A DNA stretch of 63,483 nucleotides from Clostridiales bacterium (GCA_021202925.1 JAJQCD010000029.1:1-63483), one strand, 5' to 3'. Shown: positions 25,163 to 33,956, numbered from the stretch's first letter. Notes: generated by a model not told the origin, from the sequence alone. Program-made: numbers and translations.

Positions 25163-26029
25163 ATGAAAAACCAAATCACGGGACACACAGAACTGTTAAC
25201 TCTGATGGCGTATCCGATCCGGCACTCAAGCTCACCGGCCATGCAAAACGAGGCCCTGAGCTATCTCGGACTGGACTACGCCTATCTTTGTTTTGACGTC
25301 GATCAGAACAATCTGCCGCAGGCAATTGATGCGATGCGCACACTGAACGTGCGAGGCGGCAACATCTCCATGCCGAACAAAATCGCAGTCATGCAGTATC
25401 TCGACCGGCTGACGCCGGAAGCCGAGCTCTGCGGAGCCGTCAACACGATCGTCAACGACGACGGTGTGCTGACCGGCCATATCACGGACGGGATCGGATA
25501 CATACGGGGGCTTGCGGATCACGGCTTCGATATCCGGGGAAAGAAGATGACGATCGTGGGCGCGGGCGGTGCGGCAAAGGCCATCCAGGTGCAGGCAGCG
25601 CTCTCGGGCGTAAGGGAGATATCGATTTTCAATATCCATGACCAACACTGGACGCGTGCACAGGAGACAACCGCTCTCCTGAATGGACAGCTGAACTGCC
25701 GGGCGACACTCTATGATCTGGAGAATCTGGACGCATTGAAACGGGAAATCTACGACAGTGACCTGTTTGCCAACGCGACCGGCGTGGGAATGGCGTCACA
25801 GAAGGAGTGGACCTACATACCCGATCCGGGCTATTTCAAACCAGGTATGCTCGTGACGGATGTCATCTATTCGCCTCCCAAAACCCTGTTTCTCAGGATG
25901 GCGGAAGAGGCCGGCTGCGATACGATGAACGGGTTTCCGATGATGTTATTTCAGGGGGCGGAAGCGTTCCGGTTGTGGACCGGACAGGACATGCCCATTG
26001 AACATATGAAGGAATTTCTTAAAATCTGA
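25163..26029 (+). CDS. aroE: Quinate/shikimate dehydrogenase, AroE/YdiB family
   Basis: About 288 residues, the length of YdiB. The substrate domain has YPIRHSSSPAMQNEAL and SMPNK (catalytic Lys); TDGIG holds the catalytic Asp; the cofactor domain has VGAGGAAKAI; the tail has FQGAEAFRLWTG. It interconverts shikimate (or quinate) and the dehydro form with NAD(P). It resembles YdiB more than biosynthetic AroE and is placed with a TRAP importer, so a catabolic role is likely. AAGGAGCTAAAA fixes the start at 25163 rather than the open-frame start at 25094. First gene of the element's cargo. Confidence 0.92.
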   Translation: MKNQITGHTELLTLMAYPIRHSSSPAMQNEALSYLGLDYAYLCFDVDQNNLPQAIDAMRTLNVRGGNISMPNKIAVMQYLDRLTPEAELCGAVNTIVNDDGVLTGHITDGIGYIRGLADHGFDIRGKKMTIVGAGGAAKAIQVQAALSGVREISIFNIHDQHWTRAQETTALLNGQLNCRATLYDLENLDALKREIYDSDLFANATGVGMASQKEWTYIPDPGYFKPGMLVTDVIYSPPKTLFLRMAEEAGCDTMNGFPMMLFQGAEAFRLWTGQDMPIEHMKEFLKI

Positions 26030-26052
26030 CGAAAGATGGGAGAAAAAATGAA

Positions 26053-26538
26053 ATGAAACTATTGAAATGGATCGATGATAATCTGGAGGAAACGCTCCTG
26101 ATCCTGCTTCTGGTCTGCATGGTGATCATCATGGGCATTCAGATCTTCGCACGGTATGTTCTCAACCAGTCCTTAAGCTGGTCAGAAGAATTGACGCAAT
26201 ATCTTTTTGTATGGGCAACCTTCTTAAGCGTCAGCTATTGTGTAAAAAAACGCATTTCCATCAAGATTGAACAGGTGATAAACAGCCTGTCCGACCCGGG
26301 AAAGACCCTGTTGCGGCTGCTGCGCCATACCCTGGTGCTCGCGTTCTGCATCATTATGCTGCCATTCTGCTATACCTATGTGAAGCAGGCCGTCAGTCTG
26401 GGCGCAACGAGCGCGGCTCTTAAGATACCGATGTACTATATCCAGTCCGCTCCGCTCGTTGGATTTCTGCTGCTGACTGTTCGTGTCATTCAGGCATGGA
26501 TCCGCGAAGCAAAAACAATGAGGAGGTTTCTGCCATGA
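26053..26538 (+). CDS. dctQ: TRAP transporter small membrane subunit (DctQ)
   Basis: 161 residues with four predicted membrane helices (near 13-35, 50-70, 90-112 and 130-150). The family signature FARYVLNQSLSWSEELTQYLFVW is clear. It pairs with DctM to form the membrane part of a sodium-driven importer of organic acids. Its start lies 23 bases after the dehydrogenase, and its stop overlaps the dctM start by ATGA. Confidence 0.94.
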   Translation: MKLLKWIDDNLEETLLILLLVCMVIIMGIQIFARYVLNQSLSWSEELTQYLFVWATFLSVSYCVKKRISIKIEQVINSLSDPGKTLLRLLRHTLVLAFCIIMLPFCYTYVKQAVSLGATSAALKIPMYYIQSAPLVGFLLLTVRVIQAWIREAKTMRRFLP

Positions 26539-27821
26539 CAGCACTGATCATGATTTTATTTGTCGTCCTGCTGGTGCTGGCTGTACCGGTCGGTCTGACG
26601 GTTGCTATCACAAGCATGATGCCAAGCCTGTTTTCGGAATCCTTCACCGTCAGCGGCGTCTATGTGTTGCGTGCGATGCTCGGCGGTGTGAATTCCTATC
26701 CGCTTCTCGCAATCCCGATGTTCGTCCTCTCCGGCGTCATCATGTCAAAGGGCGGCGTTTCCAAAAAACTGTTTGAGGTGTTCACTTATTTTATTGGCAG
26801 ATACACCGCCGGCATCCCATGCGCGGTCGTGATTACCTGCCTGTTTTTCGGCGCAATCTCCGGATCCGCTCCGGCAACGGTGGCGGCAGTCGGCAGCATG
26901 ACGATCCCACTGATGCTCGAGATGGGGTACGATAAAAAGTTCAGCGTCGCGCTCGTTGCAACGGCAGGCGGCCTCGGCGTCATCATTCCGCCGAGCATTC
27001 CCTTCATCCTCTACGCACAGGCGACAGGGACCTCGGTGAGCGATATGTTTCTCGCCGGTATCATCCCGGGAATCATGATCGGCCTGATTCTCATGGGTTA
27101 CGCGTTTCACTACTGCCGGAAAAACGGAGAAGACCGTCAGAAAATCGATGTGATTGTCAATGAACTGCACGGACGTGGTTTCCGGAAGGTATTCTTTGAC
27201 AGTCTGTTCGCTCTGCTGACGCCCGTGATCATCCTCGGCTGCATTTATACCGGTGTGACAAGTCCGACGGAGGCCGCAGTCATCTCGGTGTTTTATTCGC
27301 TGATCATCAGCTTGTTTGTCTACCGAAGCCTGAAGTGGAAGGATCTGTGGAAAATTTTCGGGGAAGCGGTGCGCACCTACTGCCCGATCCTGTTCATCCT
27401 GGCAGCATCGGTTGCCTTCTCCCGCATCCTGACACTGATGCATGTACCGCAGACGGTGTCTGCATGGATGACAAGCTCCTTTACGAACCGGATCAGCCTG
27501 CTGCTCATCATCAATCTGCTGCTGCTCGTCGTCGGCATGGTCATGGATACAAGTCCGGCCATTCTGATCCTCGCGCCGATCCTGCTGCCAATCGTCGAAA
27601 TCTACGGCGTGGACCCGGTACAATTTGGTATCATCATGGTGGTCAACCTGGCAATCGGCTTTGTCACACCGCCGATCGGCGTCAATCTCTTTGTCGCGAG
27701 CTCGCTCTCAAAAGTGCCGGTCATGGAGATCGCCAGAAAGGCGCTGCCGATGATCGTGTTGTTCTTTGTCGCACTGCTGCTGATCACATATATTCCACAG
27801 ATCAGCCTGCTGCTGGTATAG
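26535..27821 (+). CDS. dctM: TRAP transporter large membrane subunit (DctM)
   Basis: About 428 residues with a dozen or so hydrophobic segments. Typical DctM stretches are FFGAISGSAPATVAAVGSM, GGLGVIIPPSIPFILY, TSPTEAAVISVFYS and GFVTPPIGVNLFVAS. It forms the ion-coupled transport channel. The ATG at 26535 overlaps the dctQ stop (ATGA) and follows GAGGAGG; an open frame from 26496 is not used. Confidence 0.96.
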   Translation: MTALIMILFVVLLVLAVPVGLTVAITSMMPSLFSESFTVSGVYVLRAMLGGVNSYPLLAIPMFVLSGVIMSKGGVSKKLFEVFTYFIGRYTAGIPCAVVITCLFFGAISGSAPATVAAVGSMTIPLMLEMGYDKKFSVALVATAGGLGVIIPPSIPFILYAQATGTSVSDMFLAGIIPGIMIGLILMGYAFHYCRKNGEDRQKIDVIVNELHGRGFRKVFFDSLFALLTPVIILGCIYTGVTSPTEAAVISVFYSLIISLFVYRSLKWKDLWKIFGEAVRTYCPILFILAASVAFSRILTLMHVPQTVSAWMTSSFTNRISLLLIINLLLLVVGMVMDTSPAILILAPILLPIVEIYGVDPVQFGIIMVVNLAIGFVTPPIGVNLFVASSLSKVPVMEIARKALPMIVLFFVALLLITYIPQISLLLV

Positions 27822-27831
27822 GGAGGGAAAG

Positions 27832-28833
27832 ATGATGAAAAAGAAAATATCACTCTGCCTGATCGGGCTCATGGCCACCTTCGCAGTCCTGTCTCTCACC
27901 GGCTGCCATGAGAGTACGCAGACTTACGCCTGGGTTCTCGGAACGGCCAGTCCGGAGGACACCGTCACGCAGATCTACGCGGAAACCTTTGCAGAGGAAG
28001 TCGAACGTCTCTCAGACGGCGCAATGCGCATCGAGGTTTACGCAAACAGTTCACTCGGCGGCGATACGGAACTGATCGAATGCTGCATGACCGGCGACAT
28101 CCCGTTCGTTGTACAGAACACGGCCCCGCAGGTCAGCTATCTGCCCAAACTCTGCCTTTTCGATCTGCCGTGTGTATTCAGCGATATCGAGGAGCTGCAC
28201 AGGGTGCTTGACCAGGAAGCATTCATGGAGAAGATCAATGAAATCTACGCGGAAAAGGGACTCGAACTGCTCGGTATGAGCGACCAGAACTTCCGCGTCA
28301 TGAGCTCCAACGTCAGGGTCGAAGACCTGAATAATTTTTCCGGTATCAAGATCCGCACCATGGAAAACTCCTATCACATGGCATTCTGGAAGGCAATCGG
28401 CGCGAACCCCACGCCAATGTCATTCTCAGAAGTCTACATTGGCCTGCAGCAGAACACGATCGACGCGCAGGAGAATCCCTACGAGGTCATCGTTTCAAAC
28501 CGGTTCTACGAACAACAGGATTATGTGATCCAGACGAATCACCTGCCACATCTTCTGAGTCTCATCGTAAGCGAAGATTTTATGGACGGCCTGTCCGGGG
28601 AACAACAGAAAATCATCCGCGAGGCCGCGGCCACAGCCTGCGCCTATGCGCGCGAACAGGCACAGGAACGCGTGGATAACCGCATCGCGATCTGCGAAGA
28701 TGCCGGAACAACGATTGTTGAAGTCTCCGACGAACTGGTCTCAGAAATGCGCGCAGCATCCGCTGACCTCTACGAGGAAATCCGGAATGCAGTCGGAGAC
28801 GATGAATTATACAGGATGTATACGGGTAAATAA
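27832..28833 (+). CDS. dctP: TRAP transporter substrate-binding lipoprotein (DctP)
   Basis: 333 residues. A lipoprotein signal peptide ends in LSLTGC near residue 24, as expected for an extracytoplasmic binding protein in a Gram-positive. The DctP fold is shown by FAEEVERLSDGAMRIEVYAN, GIKIRTMENSYHM and GLQQNTIDAQENPYEV; the Arg of the KIRTM segment normally binds the substrate carboxylate. GGGAGGGAAAG precedes two adjacent ATG codons. With a shikimate/quinate dehydrogenase in the same operon, a cyclic carboxylic acid such as shikimate or quinate is the likeliest ligand. Confidence 0.94.
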   Translation: MMKKKISLCLIGLMATFAVLSLTGCHESTQTYAWVLGTASPEDTVTQIYAETFAEEVERLSDGAMRIEVYANSSLGGDTELIECCMTGDIPFVVQNTAPQVSYLPKLCLFDLPCVFSDIEELHRVLDQEAFMEKINEIYAEKGLELLGMSDQNFRVMSSNVRVEDLNNFSGIKIRTMENSYHMAFWKAIGANPTPMSFSEVYIGLQQNTIDAQENPYEVIVSNRFYEQQDYVIQTNHLPHLLSLIVSEDFMDGLSGEQQKIIREAAATACAYAREQAQERVDNRIAICEDAGTTIVEVSDELVSEMRAASADLYEEIRNAVGDDELYRMYTGK

Positions 28834-28862
28834 AAACCACCTGCTGCCCATCATACGAAAAA

Positions 28863-28895
28863 GGATCGCTGCGATATGCGGCGATCCCATTTTTT
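28863..28895 (+). terminator. Intrinsic terminator of the cargo operon
   Basis: GGATCGCTGC pairs with GCGGCGATCC (one G-U pair, 5-base loop), followed by CATTTTTT. It lies 30 bases after dctP and inside the element, so cargo transcripts should not enter the antisense permease fragment. Confidence 0.88.
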
Positions 28896-28924
28896 ACGCT
28901 TTCATTTTCTCTTTCATAATCCAA

Positions 28925-28945
28925 CGATATCTTTTTTATCATTTT
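28925..28945. repeat. Right terminal inverted repeat of the element
   Basis: CGATAT-CTTTTT-TATCATTTT, the inverse of AAAATGATA-N6-ATATCG at 22841-22861. It lies 13 bases inside the right core, against 5 bases on the left. Confidence 0.8.
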
Positions 28946-28958
28946 ACCTCTTCACTGC

Positions 28959-28968
28959 AAGACCTGAC
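28959..28968. repeat. Right attachment core
   Basis: AAGACCTGAC, identical to 22826-22835. To its right the permease coding sequence resumes (minus strand ...GYLIIYGSQV). Confidence 0.88.
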
Positions 28969-29668
28969 TGCCATAAATAATCAGATAACCCAGCCCCCGG
29001 TCGGCTGCCAGAAATTCACCTATGATCACGCCGACCAGACACAGACCGACATTTACCTTCATATTACTGACAATCAGGGGCAGTGAGCCGGGAAGCAGAA
29101 CTTTCGTCAGTACATCCATCTTCGTCCCACCCAGCGAACGAATCAGCCGCACCTGATCCGGATCCATCGCAGAAAAGCCGGTGTAAAGAGTCATAACAGA
29201 ACCAAAGACAGCAACGGACACCGCTGTCACTACGATTGTCCGCACATGTGTCCCCAGCCACACAATCAGCATTGGCGCCAACGCAGACTTGGGAAGCGAA
29301 TTGAGAAGCACAAGATACGGTTCCAGAACCTCCGCCACTCCACGGCTTGCCCACAACACCAGTGCAATGGCAATCCCGGCCAGCGTTACAATCAGAAAAC
29401 TGAACACGGTTTCCAGCAGAGTGACGCCGATGTGGCCGAAAATACTGCCGTCAGTCGCCATGCTCCAAAAACAGAGAATGACGCCGGACGGGGAACTGAA
29501 AATGAAATCGTCCACGATCCCAAGCCTCACACTCAACTCCCAGACTGCCAGCAGCAATACCAGCAGCATCACACGGCAGACTGCTGTACTTCTTCTGTGA
29601 AAACGTTCCCTTTCCATATATTCCATCTGAAACCGTTCCGATATCGTCTGGTTTTCCTGTTTCATCAT
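28959..29668 (-). pseudogene. 5' fragment of the interrupted ABC permease gene (SsuC/TauC type)
   Basis: Encodes the first 236 residues of an inner-membrane permease of the nitrate/sulfonate/taurine-type ABC family: several membrane helices and the EAA loop (RLIRSLGGTKMDVLTKVLLP). The frame then enters the element and stops after two foreign codons (28952). The missing last helix and tail are at 22714-22835; together they make 273 residues, a normal length. No ATPase or binding-protein gene lies nearby on either side, so it was already separated from usual partners or uses remote ones. The truncated protein probably does not function. Confidence 0.92.
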
Positions 29669-29734
29669 GGTCCCCCAAATTGTGCATATACCTTATAGTA
29701 TGCGGACGGGGAAACGCGGTTCGCGTGTCCATTC

Positions 29735-30604
29735 TCAGTTCGTCAGGAATCCCTTTCCGATAATCTCGCTGGAATTGGTAATCAGCATAAAAGCGGACGG
29801 CTCCGTGCGACGGATAAAATTGCGAAGACGAACCGCCTGCCCGCGTTTCATGGTCATCATGATGATCTTCTTCTGATGCTGGGTAAACGTGCCCCGCGCT
29901 TCATACACCGTCGCATCCCGGTTCAGTTCATGAATAATAAAATGACAGATCGGCTCCGCGTCATCACAGATGATATTGAAGCACTTGCACATATTAATGC
30001 TCTCAATTACACCATCAACCGCAAACGATTTCGCCAGCAAACCCAGCAGAGAATACAGCCCCGTTGTCGGGCCGACAACAAAAAATGATAACAGCACCGT
30101 CGTCACATCCACAACAATCAGCGCCGTACCGATATTCATACTGGTATGCTTTCTGAGAATCATCGCGATGATATCCGTGCCGCCACTCGACGCTCCGATA
30201 TTGAACAAAAGCGCTGCTCCGACCGCCGGAAGAAAAATCGCAAAAATCAGTTCCAGTAACGGTTCATCTGTAATCGTTCCGCTCATCGGGCAGATCCGTT
30301 CAAGAAGGGAGAGGCCAAAAGACAGCAGAAGGCTCGCGTATACCGTCTTGATGCCCACATCCGGCCCCAGAAAGAGAAACCCAATCACCAGCAGCAGAAT
30401 GTTCACGACGGTTGTAAAATCGCCTGCGCTGACCGGCAGAATCTTGCTGATGATCGTCGAGAGACCAGTCACACCGCCGAACGCAAAGTTGTTCGGAAAT
30501 TTAAAGAAATAGACGCCGATAACCGAGATCAGAATACCCGCCGTAATCAGCCCGTACTCTGCGCCTATTCTCAGCATCGGATTCTTAATCTGCCTGATTG
30601 TCAT
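29735..30604 (-). CDS. YitT-family membrane protein
   Basis: 289 residues. The first about 210 residues hold five or six hydrophobic helices with the family stretch FKFPNNFAFGGVTGLSTI and GASSGGTDIIAMILRK. The C-terminal DUF2179 domain follows (about 215-285: EARGTFTQHQKKIIMMTMKR). The family is widespread in Firmicutes; its transport or signalling role is not settled. AAAGGAGCGTTCAAT precedes the start. It may be co-transcribed with the phosphoesterase 62 bases upstream. Confidence 0.92.
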   Translation of the reverse strand: MTIRQIKNPMLRIGAEYGLITAGILISVIGVYFFKFPNNFAFGGVTGLSTIISKILPVSAGDFTTVVNILLLVIGFLFLGPDVGIKTVYASLLLSFGLSLLERICPMSGTITDEPLLELIFAIFLPAVGAALLFNIGASSGGTDIIAMILRKHTSMNIGTALIVVDVTTVLLSFFVVGPTTGLYSLLGLLAKSFAVDGVIESINMCKCFNIICDDAEPICHFIIHELNRDATVYEARGTFTQHQKKIIMMTMKRGQAVRLRNFIRRTEPSAFMLITNSSEIIGKGFLTN

Positions 30605-30666
30605 ATTGAACGCTCCTTTGTTCCATTACTCCTGTCATATCCTGACATCGTTCCTTTCTCCTCGTC

Positions 30667-32274
30667 TCATTCCATCTCATTTCCCTGATCCGGCAGTGTC
30701 AATCTTCCATCATAACACCATGTATGCTGCCCGGTCCGCACATCCCGGATCATCTGTGCAATCCCTGCCGTATATTCTCCGTCAGGGTAAACGCGCTCCC
30801 ACAGCCGATATGCGGAAGTCGTCCGTACCTCACTCCATGTCATGGCATTGCCATTGCAATACTGATAATAGAGTTCTGCATACAGATCAGCCATCTTTTC
30901 CTTCAGTTCATCCGGAACCAGATACAGTTCTTTCATGACCTGGTTCCGAATCACATTTCTCAGATAATCCTGGCTGTAAGCACGAAAATTGAGAAGATTT
31001 TCATCCTCTGTCTGGCACGCTGCCGCCCAGGCCGCCACATCGACCTGCCCGGTCGTAAATTCCATTTCGCCGCCCGCCTGATCCCAGTACAGGCTTCCGT
31101 ACTGGTTATCGGGAATCGAATAAGGGCTCAGCACGATCTCCGTGATTCCATACGCGTCATCGGCCGCGCCAGGCTCCGGTTTGTGCTTCTTGATCCGCTG
31201 TGCGTGAAGATGCCCGCTGATGTACAACGGAACCTGGTACTCCTCCAGAAGTGCAAGGAGTTCATCGTGATTCTCAATCGTGCAGTCCGTCGTATACAGT
31301 CGACTCTCCGACAGAAGATTGTGATGCGCCACCGGCAGCACCTGAATCTGATTTTCCTGCGCCACCTGCAGATGCACACGAAGCCAGGCCAGCGTCTCCG
31401 GCCGGATGCGCCCATTCACCTGATTCCCGTCTTCGTACTGACAGGAATCGATCATCAGAAGCCAGTGTGTCGCATCCACCGGATAGACATAACTCAGGGA
31501 AGCCGGGTCGCGGTTCGGTGACTGATCGTAACCGAACGCATGATAAATCTCATAAAAATCGTCCGCGCTCTCCAGCGTCTTAGCGCATTCGGACACGCGC
31601 CCGAAATAGACAGCAGCATCCGGTTTATTGATATCATGATTTCCGGGAATTACCACCACCGGAACACCTGCCTCCTGTACCTTCGCCAGTTTTTCTGCCA
31701 GCTTCTCGTGATTCTCCCGCTCACCATTCAGCGTCAGGTCTCCACAGAGAACCAGCGCCGCCGGCCTGGTCCGCACAGCTTCCTCCAGAAGCGCATCCAC
31801 CATCTCATCGCTGTACTGCGTGATTTTCCCGTCATCGTTCTCCACCATCTGCCAGAACGCATAACCATCGTCATGCGTTGTCTCACTCATATAATGAAGA
31901 TCCGAAGCAAACATCACTGTCGGCGGGACATAGGGTTCCTCTTCCGTATCCTCTGTCGCATCCATCCCACCTTCCATCTTCACGGATTTCTTCCCGGACA
32001 GCATCCAGTCCGGTCGTTGATGGGCGGCAAGCCATGCTTCATACTCTTCTTCGATGTCCCGCTCTGCTTCTTTGTCCACTGCCTCCGACGGTGTTGCCGT
32101 ATCCGGAGCCGAATCCGGAGGCAGAACATCCGCAGATTCCTCCGGTACACACAAAGTCTGCGTCGGCTGCCTGGCTGAACGGTTCCAGATTCCGGACAGC
32201 CAGACAATTCCGACGCAGATCACAACCAGAAAGATAACAGCAATAATATGTATATACTTTCGTATGATTTTCAT
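30667..32274 (-). CDS. Membrane-anchored calcineurin-like metallophosphoesterase
   Basis: 535 residues. One N-terminal membrane segment (about 8-28) places the catalytic domain outside the cell. Metal-binding motifs are in order: FASDLHYM (D-x-H), LCGDLTLNGE (GD), IPGNHDIN (GNHD), VAHHNLL and SGHLHAQR (GHxH). A long C-terminal region of about 150 residues has no clear family. The natural substrate is unknown; extracellular nucleotide, lipid or wall phosphate esters are possible. Confidence 0.9.
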   Translation of the reverse strand: MKIIRKYIHIIAVIFLVVICVGIVWLSGIWNRSARQPTQTLCVPEESADVLPPDSAPDTATPSEAVDKEAERDIEEEYEAWLAAHQRPDWMLSGKKSVKMEGGMDATEDTEEEPYVPPTVMFASDLHYMSETTHDDGYAFWQMVENDDGKITQYSDEMVDALLEEAVRTRPAALVLCGDLTLNGERENHEKLAEKLAKVQEAGVPVVVIPGNHDINKPDAAVYFGRVSECAKTLESADDFYEIYHAFGYDQSPNRDPASLSYVYPVDATHWLLMIDSCQYEDGNQVNGRIRPETLAWLRVHLQVAQENQIQVLPVAHHNLLSESRLYTTDCTIENHDELLALLEEYQVPLYISGHLHAQRIKKHKPEPGAADDAYGITEIVLSPYSIPDNQYGSLYWDQAGGEMEFTTGQVDVAAWAAACQTEDENLLNFRAYSQDYLRNVIRNQVMKELYLVPDELKEKMADLYAELYYQYCNGNAMTWSEVRTTSAYRLWERVYPDGEYTAGIAQMIRDVRTGQHTWCYDGRLTLPDQGNEME

Positions 32275-32313
32275 TTAACCAAACACTTCCTACACTGTCA
32301 TTGCATCGCAAAC

Positions 32314-32335
32314 AACCATGCCAGGCTCTCTGCGC
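32314..32335. repeat. Possible degenerate copy of the dispersed repeat
   Basis: CCATGCCAGGCT then CTCTGCGCCTGTGGC resembles the start of the repeats at 43-100 and 6423-6455 (CTATGCTAAGCT, then TCTGCGCCTGCGGC). The hairpin part is absent. Only a rough similarity. Confidence 0.25.
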
Positions 32336-32395
32336 CTGTGGCAAGTGTTTATCATAGCACAACTCAGCAGAAAAAGGAAGAGTCTTTCTGTTCCA

Positions 32396-33685
32396 TTAAA
32401 GAAGGTCATTCACACAGACCGCCCCATAAGGCCGGATGCTCATCCGCCAAGCACATCCTTCTCCAAGCGCCTTCTCTATGTATTCAATATACTCATCGAC
32501 CAGATCATTCGGCAGCATGGCCAAGATCACGCCGGCAAACCCGCCTCCATGTATCCGGCAGGCTCCTCTCTGTTTCTCTGCAAGGAAAAGCTCCGTGAGC
32601 GCAAGTGCCACAGAAATCCCCTGTTCCTGCCAGTTGGAGTTGGTATAACAGTTCTGCAGCCACTTCCAGGATGAATTGCCCGACGCCGTGATGTTGCTCA
32701 GGAAATCTCCGAAACGCCCCTCCTTCAACGCTGCCACTTCCGCCTCAACGCGTTTATTCTCCTCGAAGAAATGCAGCGCACGCAGAACGGAACGATCGCC
32801 CGCATAGGCCCGAACCGCCTTCAGGTTATCCAGAACCTGTTCTTCCGTGATCTCGGCGCAGACTTCCTTTCCGAAGAACTCCGCAACCTTCTTCATCTCA
32901 CTCGGAACCGCAGAATAATCCGCACTCAGATCCGCATGCCCTTTGCCTGTCTGGACAATGATCAGACTGTGGTTCTGAGAAGCAAAGTCAAAGTCAATCT
33001 TCTCCACAACCGGAGCCGACGGCTCTACAAAATCGATGGTAATCAGGCCACCCACCGCGCATGCCATCTGGTCTAACAGGCCGGAAGCCTTATCCCAGTA
33101 TACATTCTCCGCATATTTTCCGATGTGTGCATAGGCCACAGTATCAATCCGCCCTTCATTGAAGAAATGATTGACCATGGAGCACAGCAGCATCTCAAAC
33201 GATGCGGAAGAACTGACGCCGGCGGAACTGATGACATTGCTCGTGATATAAGCGTCAAAGCCGCCCACCTGGTAACCGCTTTCCCGGAACCCCTCAAACA
33301 GCCCCTTCACCAGATCGACTGTCCCGGCCTTCTTCGCGCTGGGCGCCAGATCGTTCAGATCAATCTCGAACTGCTGGTGAAACGTCTCACTCACAATGCG
33401 TACCTTCGACGACGGATTCTTCGCCGCGACGCCCACGCAGTCCAGGTTAATGCTTCCGGCCAGAACCTTCCCGTGGTTGTGGTCGGTATGGTTGCCACTG
33501 ATCTCTGTCCGTCCGGGTGAAGAAAACATCTGCATGTCTCTATCCCCGTAGGTCGCCTGGAATTTCCGGACCATATCCTGATAACGGGCTTTATTCTCTG
33601 CCGCACCTTCTGTCCCATAGAGCTGTTCCATCAGTGCATCCGCCGCCGGACTGTCCAGCAACCGTAAAGTCTCTTCTGCTTTCAT
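32396..33685 (-). CDS. galK: Galactokinase
   Basis: About 429 residues, GHMP kinase family. It phosphorylates galactose to galactose 1-phosphate in the Leloir pathway. Motifs: SPGRTEISGNHTDHNHGKVL (sugar-binding signature), SAGVSSSASFEML (the ATP-binding GHMP motif) and RIHGGGFAGVILAML near the C-terminus. The start at 33685 follows AGGAGATGG and begins MKAEETL; an upstream ATG at 33739 is not supported. No other Leloir gene lies nearby, so galT and galE must be elsewhere. Confidence 0.95.
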   Translation of the reverse strand: MKAEETLRLLDSPAADALMEQLYGTEGAAENKARYQDMVRKFQATYGDRDMQMFSSPGRTEISGNHTDHNHGKVLAGSINLDCVGVAAKNPSSKVRIVSETFHQQFEIDLNDLAPSAKKAGTVDLVKGLFEGFRESGYQVGGFDAYITSNVISSAGVSSSASFEMLLCSMVNHFFNEGRIDTVAYAHIGKYAENVYWDKASGLLDQMACAVGGLITIDFVEPSAPVVEKIDFDFASQNHSLIIVQTGKGHADLSADYSAVPSEMKKVAEFFGKEVCAEITEEQVLDNLKAVRAYAGDRSVLRALHFFEENKRVEAEVAALKEGRFGDFLSNITASGNSSWKWLQNCYTNSNWQEQGISVALALTELFLAEKQRGACRIHGGGFAGVILAMLPNDLVDEYIEYIEKALGEGCAWRMSIRPYGAVCVNDLL

Positions 33686-33761
33686 GCCTGTCCATCTCCT
33701 GTTCTTTTTTCCGGCGTGACATACCATACTGTCATACAAAAAGCAACGCCGGTATGGGTCA

Positions 33762-33790
33762 GTATATCATGAACTTCGTTCATGATATAC
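33762..33790. repeat. Perfect 13-bp palindrome in the galK-htpG gap
   Basis: GTATATCATGAAC-TTC-GTTCATGATATAC has perfectly matched 13-base arms and a 3-base loop. It is followed by a further imperfect dyad (33790-33855, TGATATACA...TGTATCA) with GTGAGC/GCTCAT inside. No U-run follows. It looks like a REP-type element or an operator rather than a terminator. Confidence 0.7.
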
Positions 33791-33914
33791 ATTCGCCGTT
33801 CGCCGCGAGTGAGCAAGCTCCCTCTCGGACTCTCTTACGCTCATTGTATCACATCCCCCGCCAGGCAGGCAAGAGCATATAAAAAATCGGCTGGAAGCGT
33901 ACGCAGTATATACA

Positions 33915-33956
33915 TTTGCTCCGCACCCTGCGACGTCGCGCATGATACGGAGCATA
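33915..33956. repeat. Second palindromic unit after htpG
   Basis: TGCTCCG and CGGAGCA flank a central perfect palindrome GCGACGTCGC. It lies just beyond the htpG stop and could terminate htpG transcripts, though no U-run is present. The remainder of the 33686-33975 gap holds no gene. Confidence 0.5.

Larger units (their letters stand above)
22826..28968. mobile_element. 6.1-kb serine-recombinase element carrying a shikimate/quinate dehydrogenase and TRAP transporter
   Basis: The element is bounded by the direct repeat AAGACCTGAC (22826-22835 and 28959-28968), 6,133 bases apart. Just inside are inverted ends AAAATGATA-N6-ATATCG (22841-22861 and, on the other strand, 28925-28945). Host coding sequence on the two sides joins to one permease frame. 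Contents: recombinase and its 37-codon partner on the minus strand; YdiB-like dehydrogenase and TRAP genes dctQ-dctM-dctP on the plus strand. There are no conjugation, replication or phage genes, so movement between cells would need help. Confidence 0.9.

Noticed and set aside
22826-28968. Prophage or conjugative element.
   Set aside because: No capsid, portal, terminase, relaxase or type IV secretion gene lies between the att repeats.
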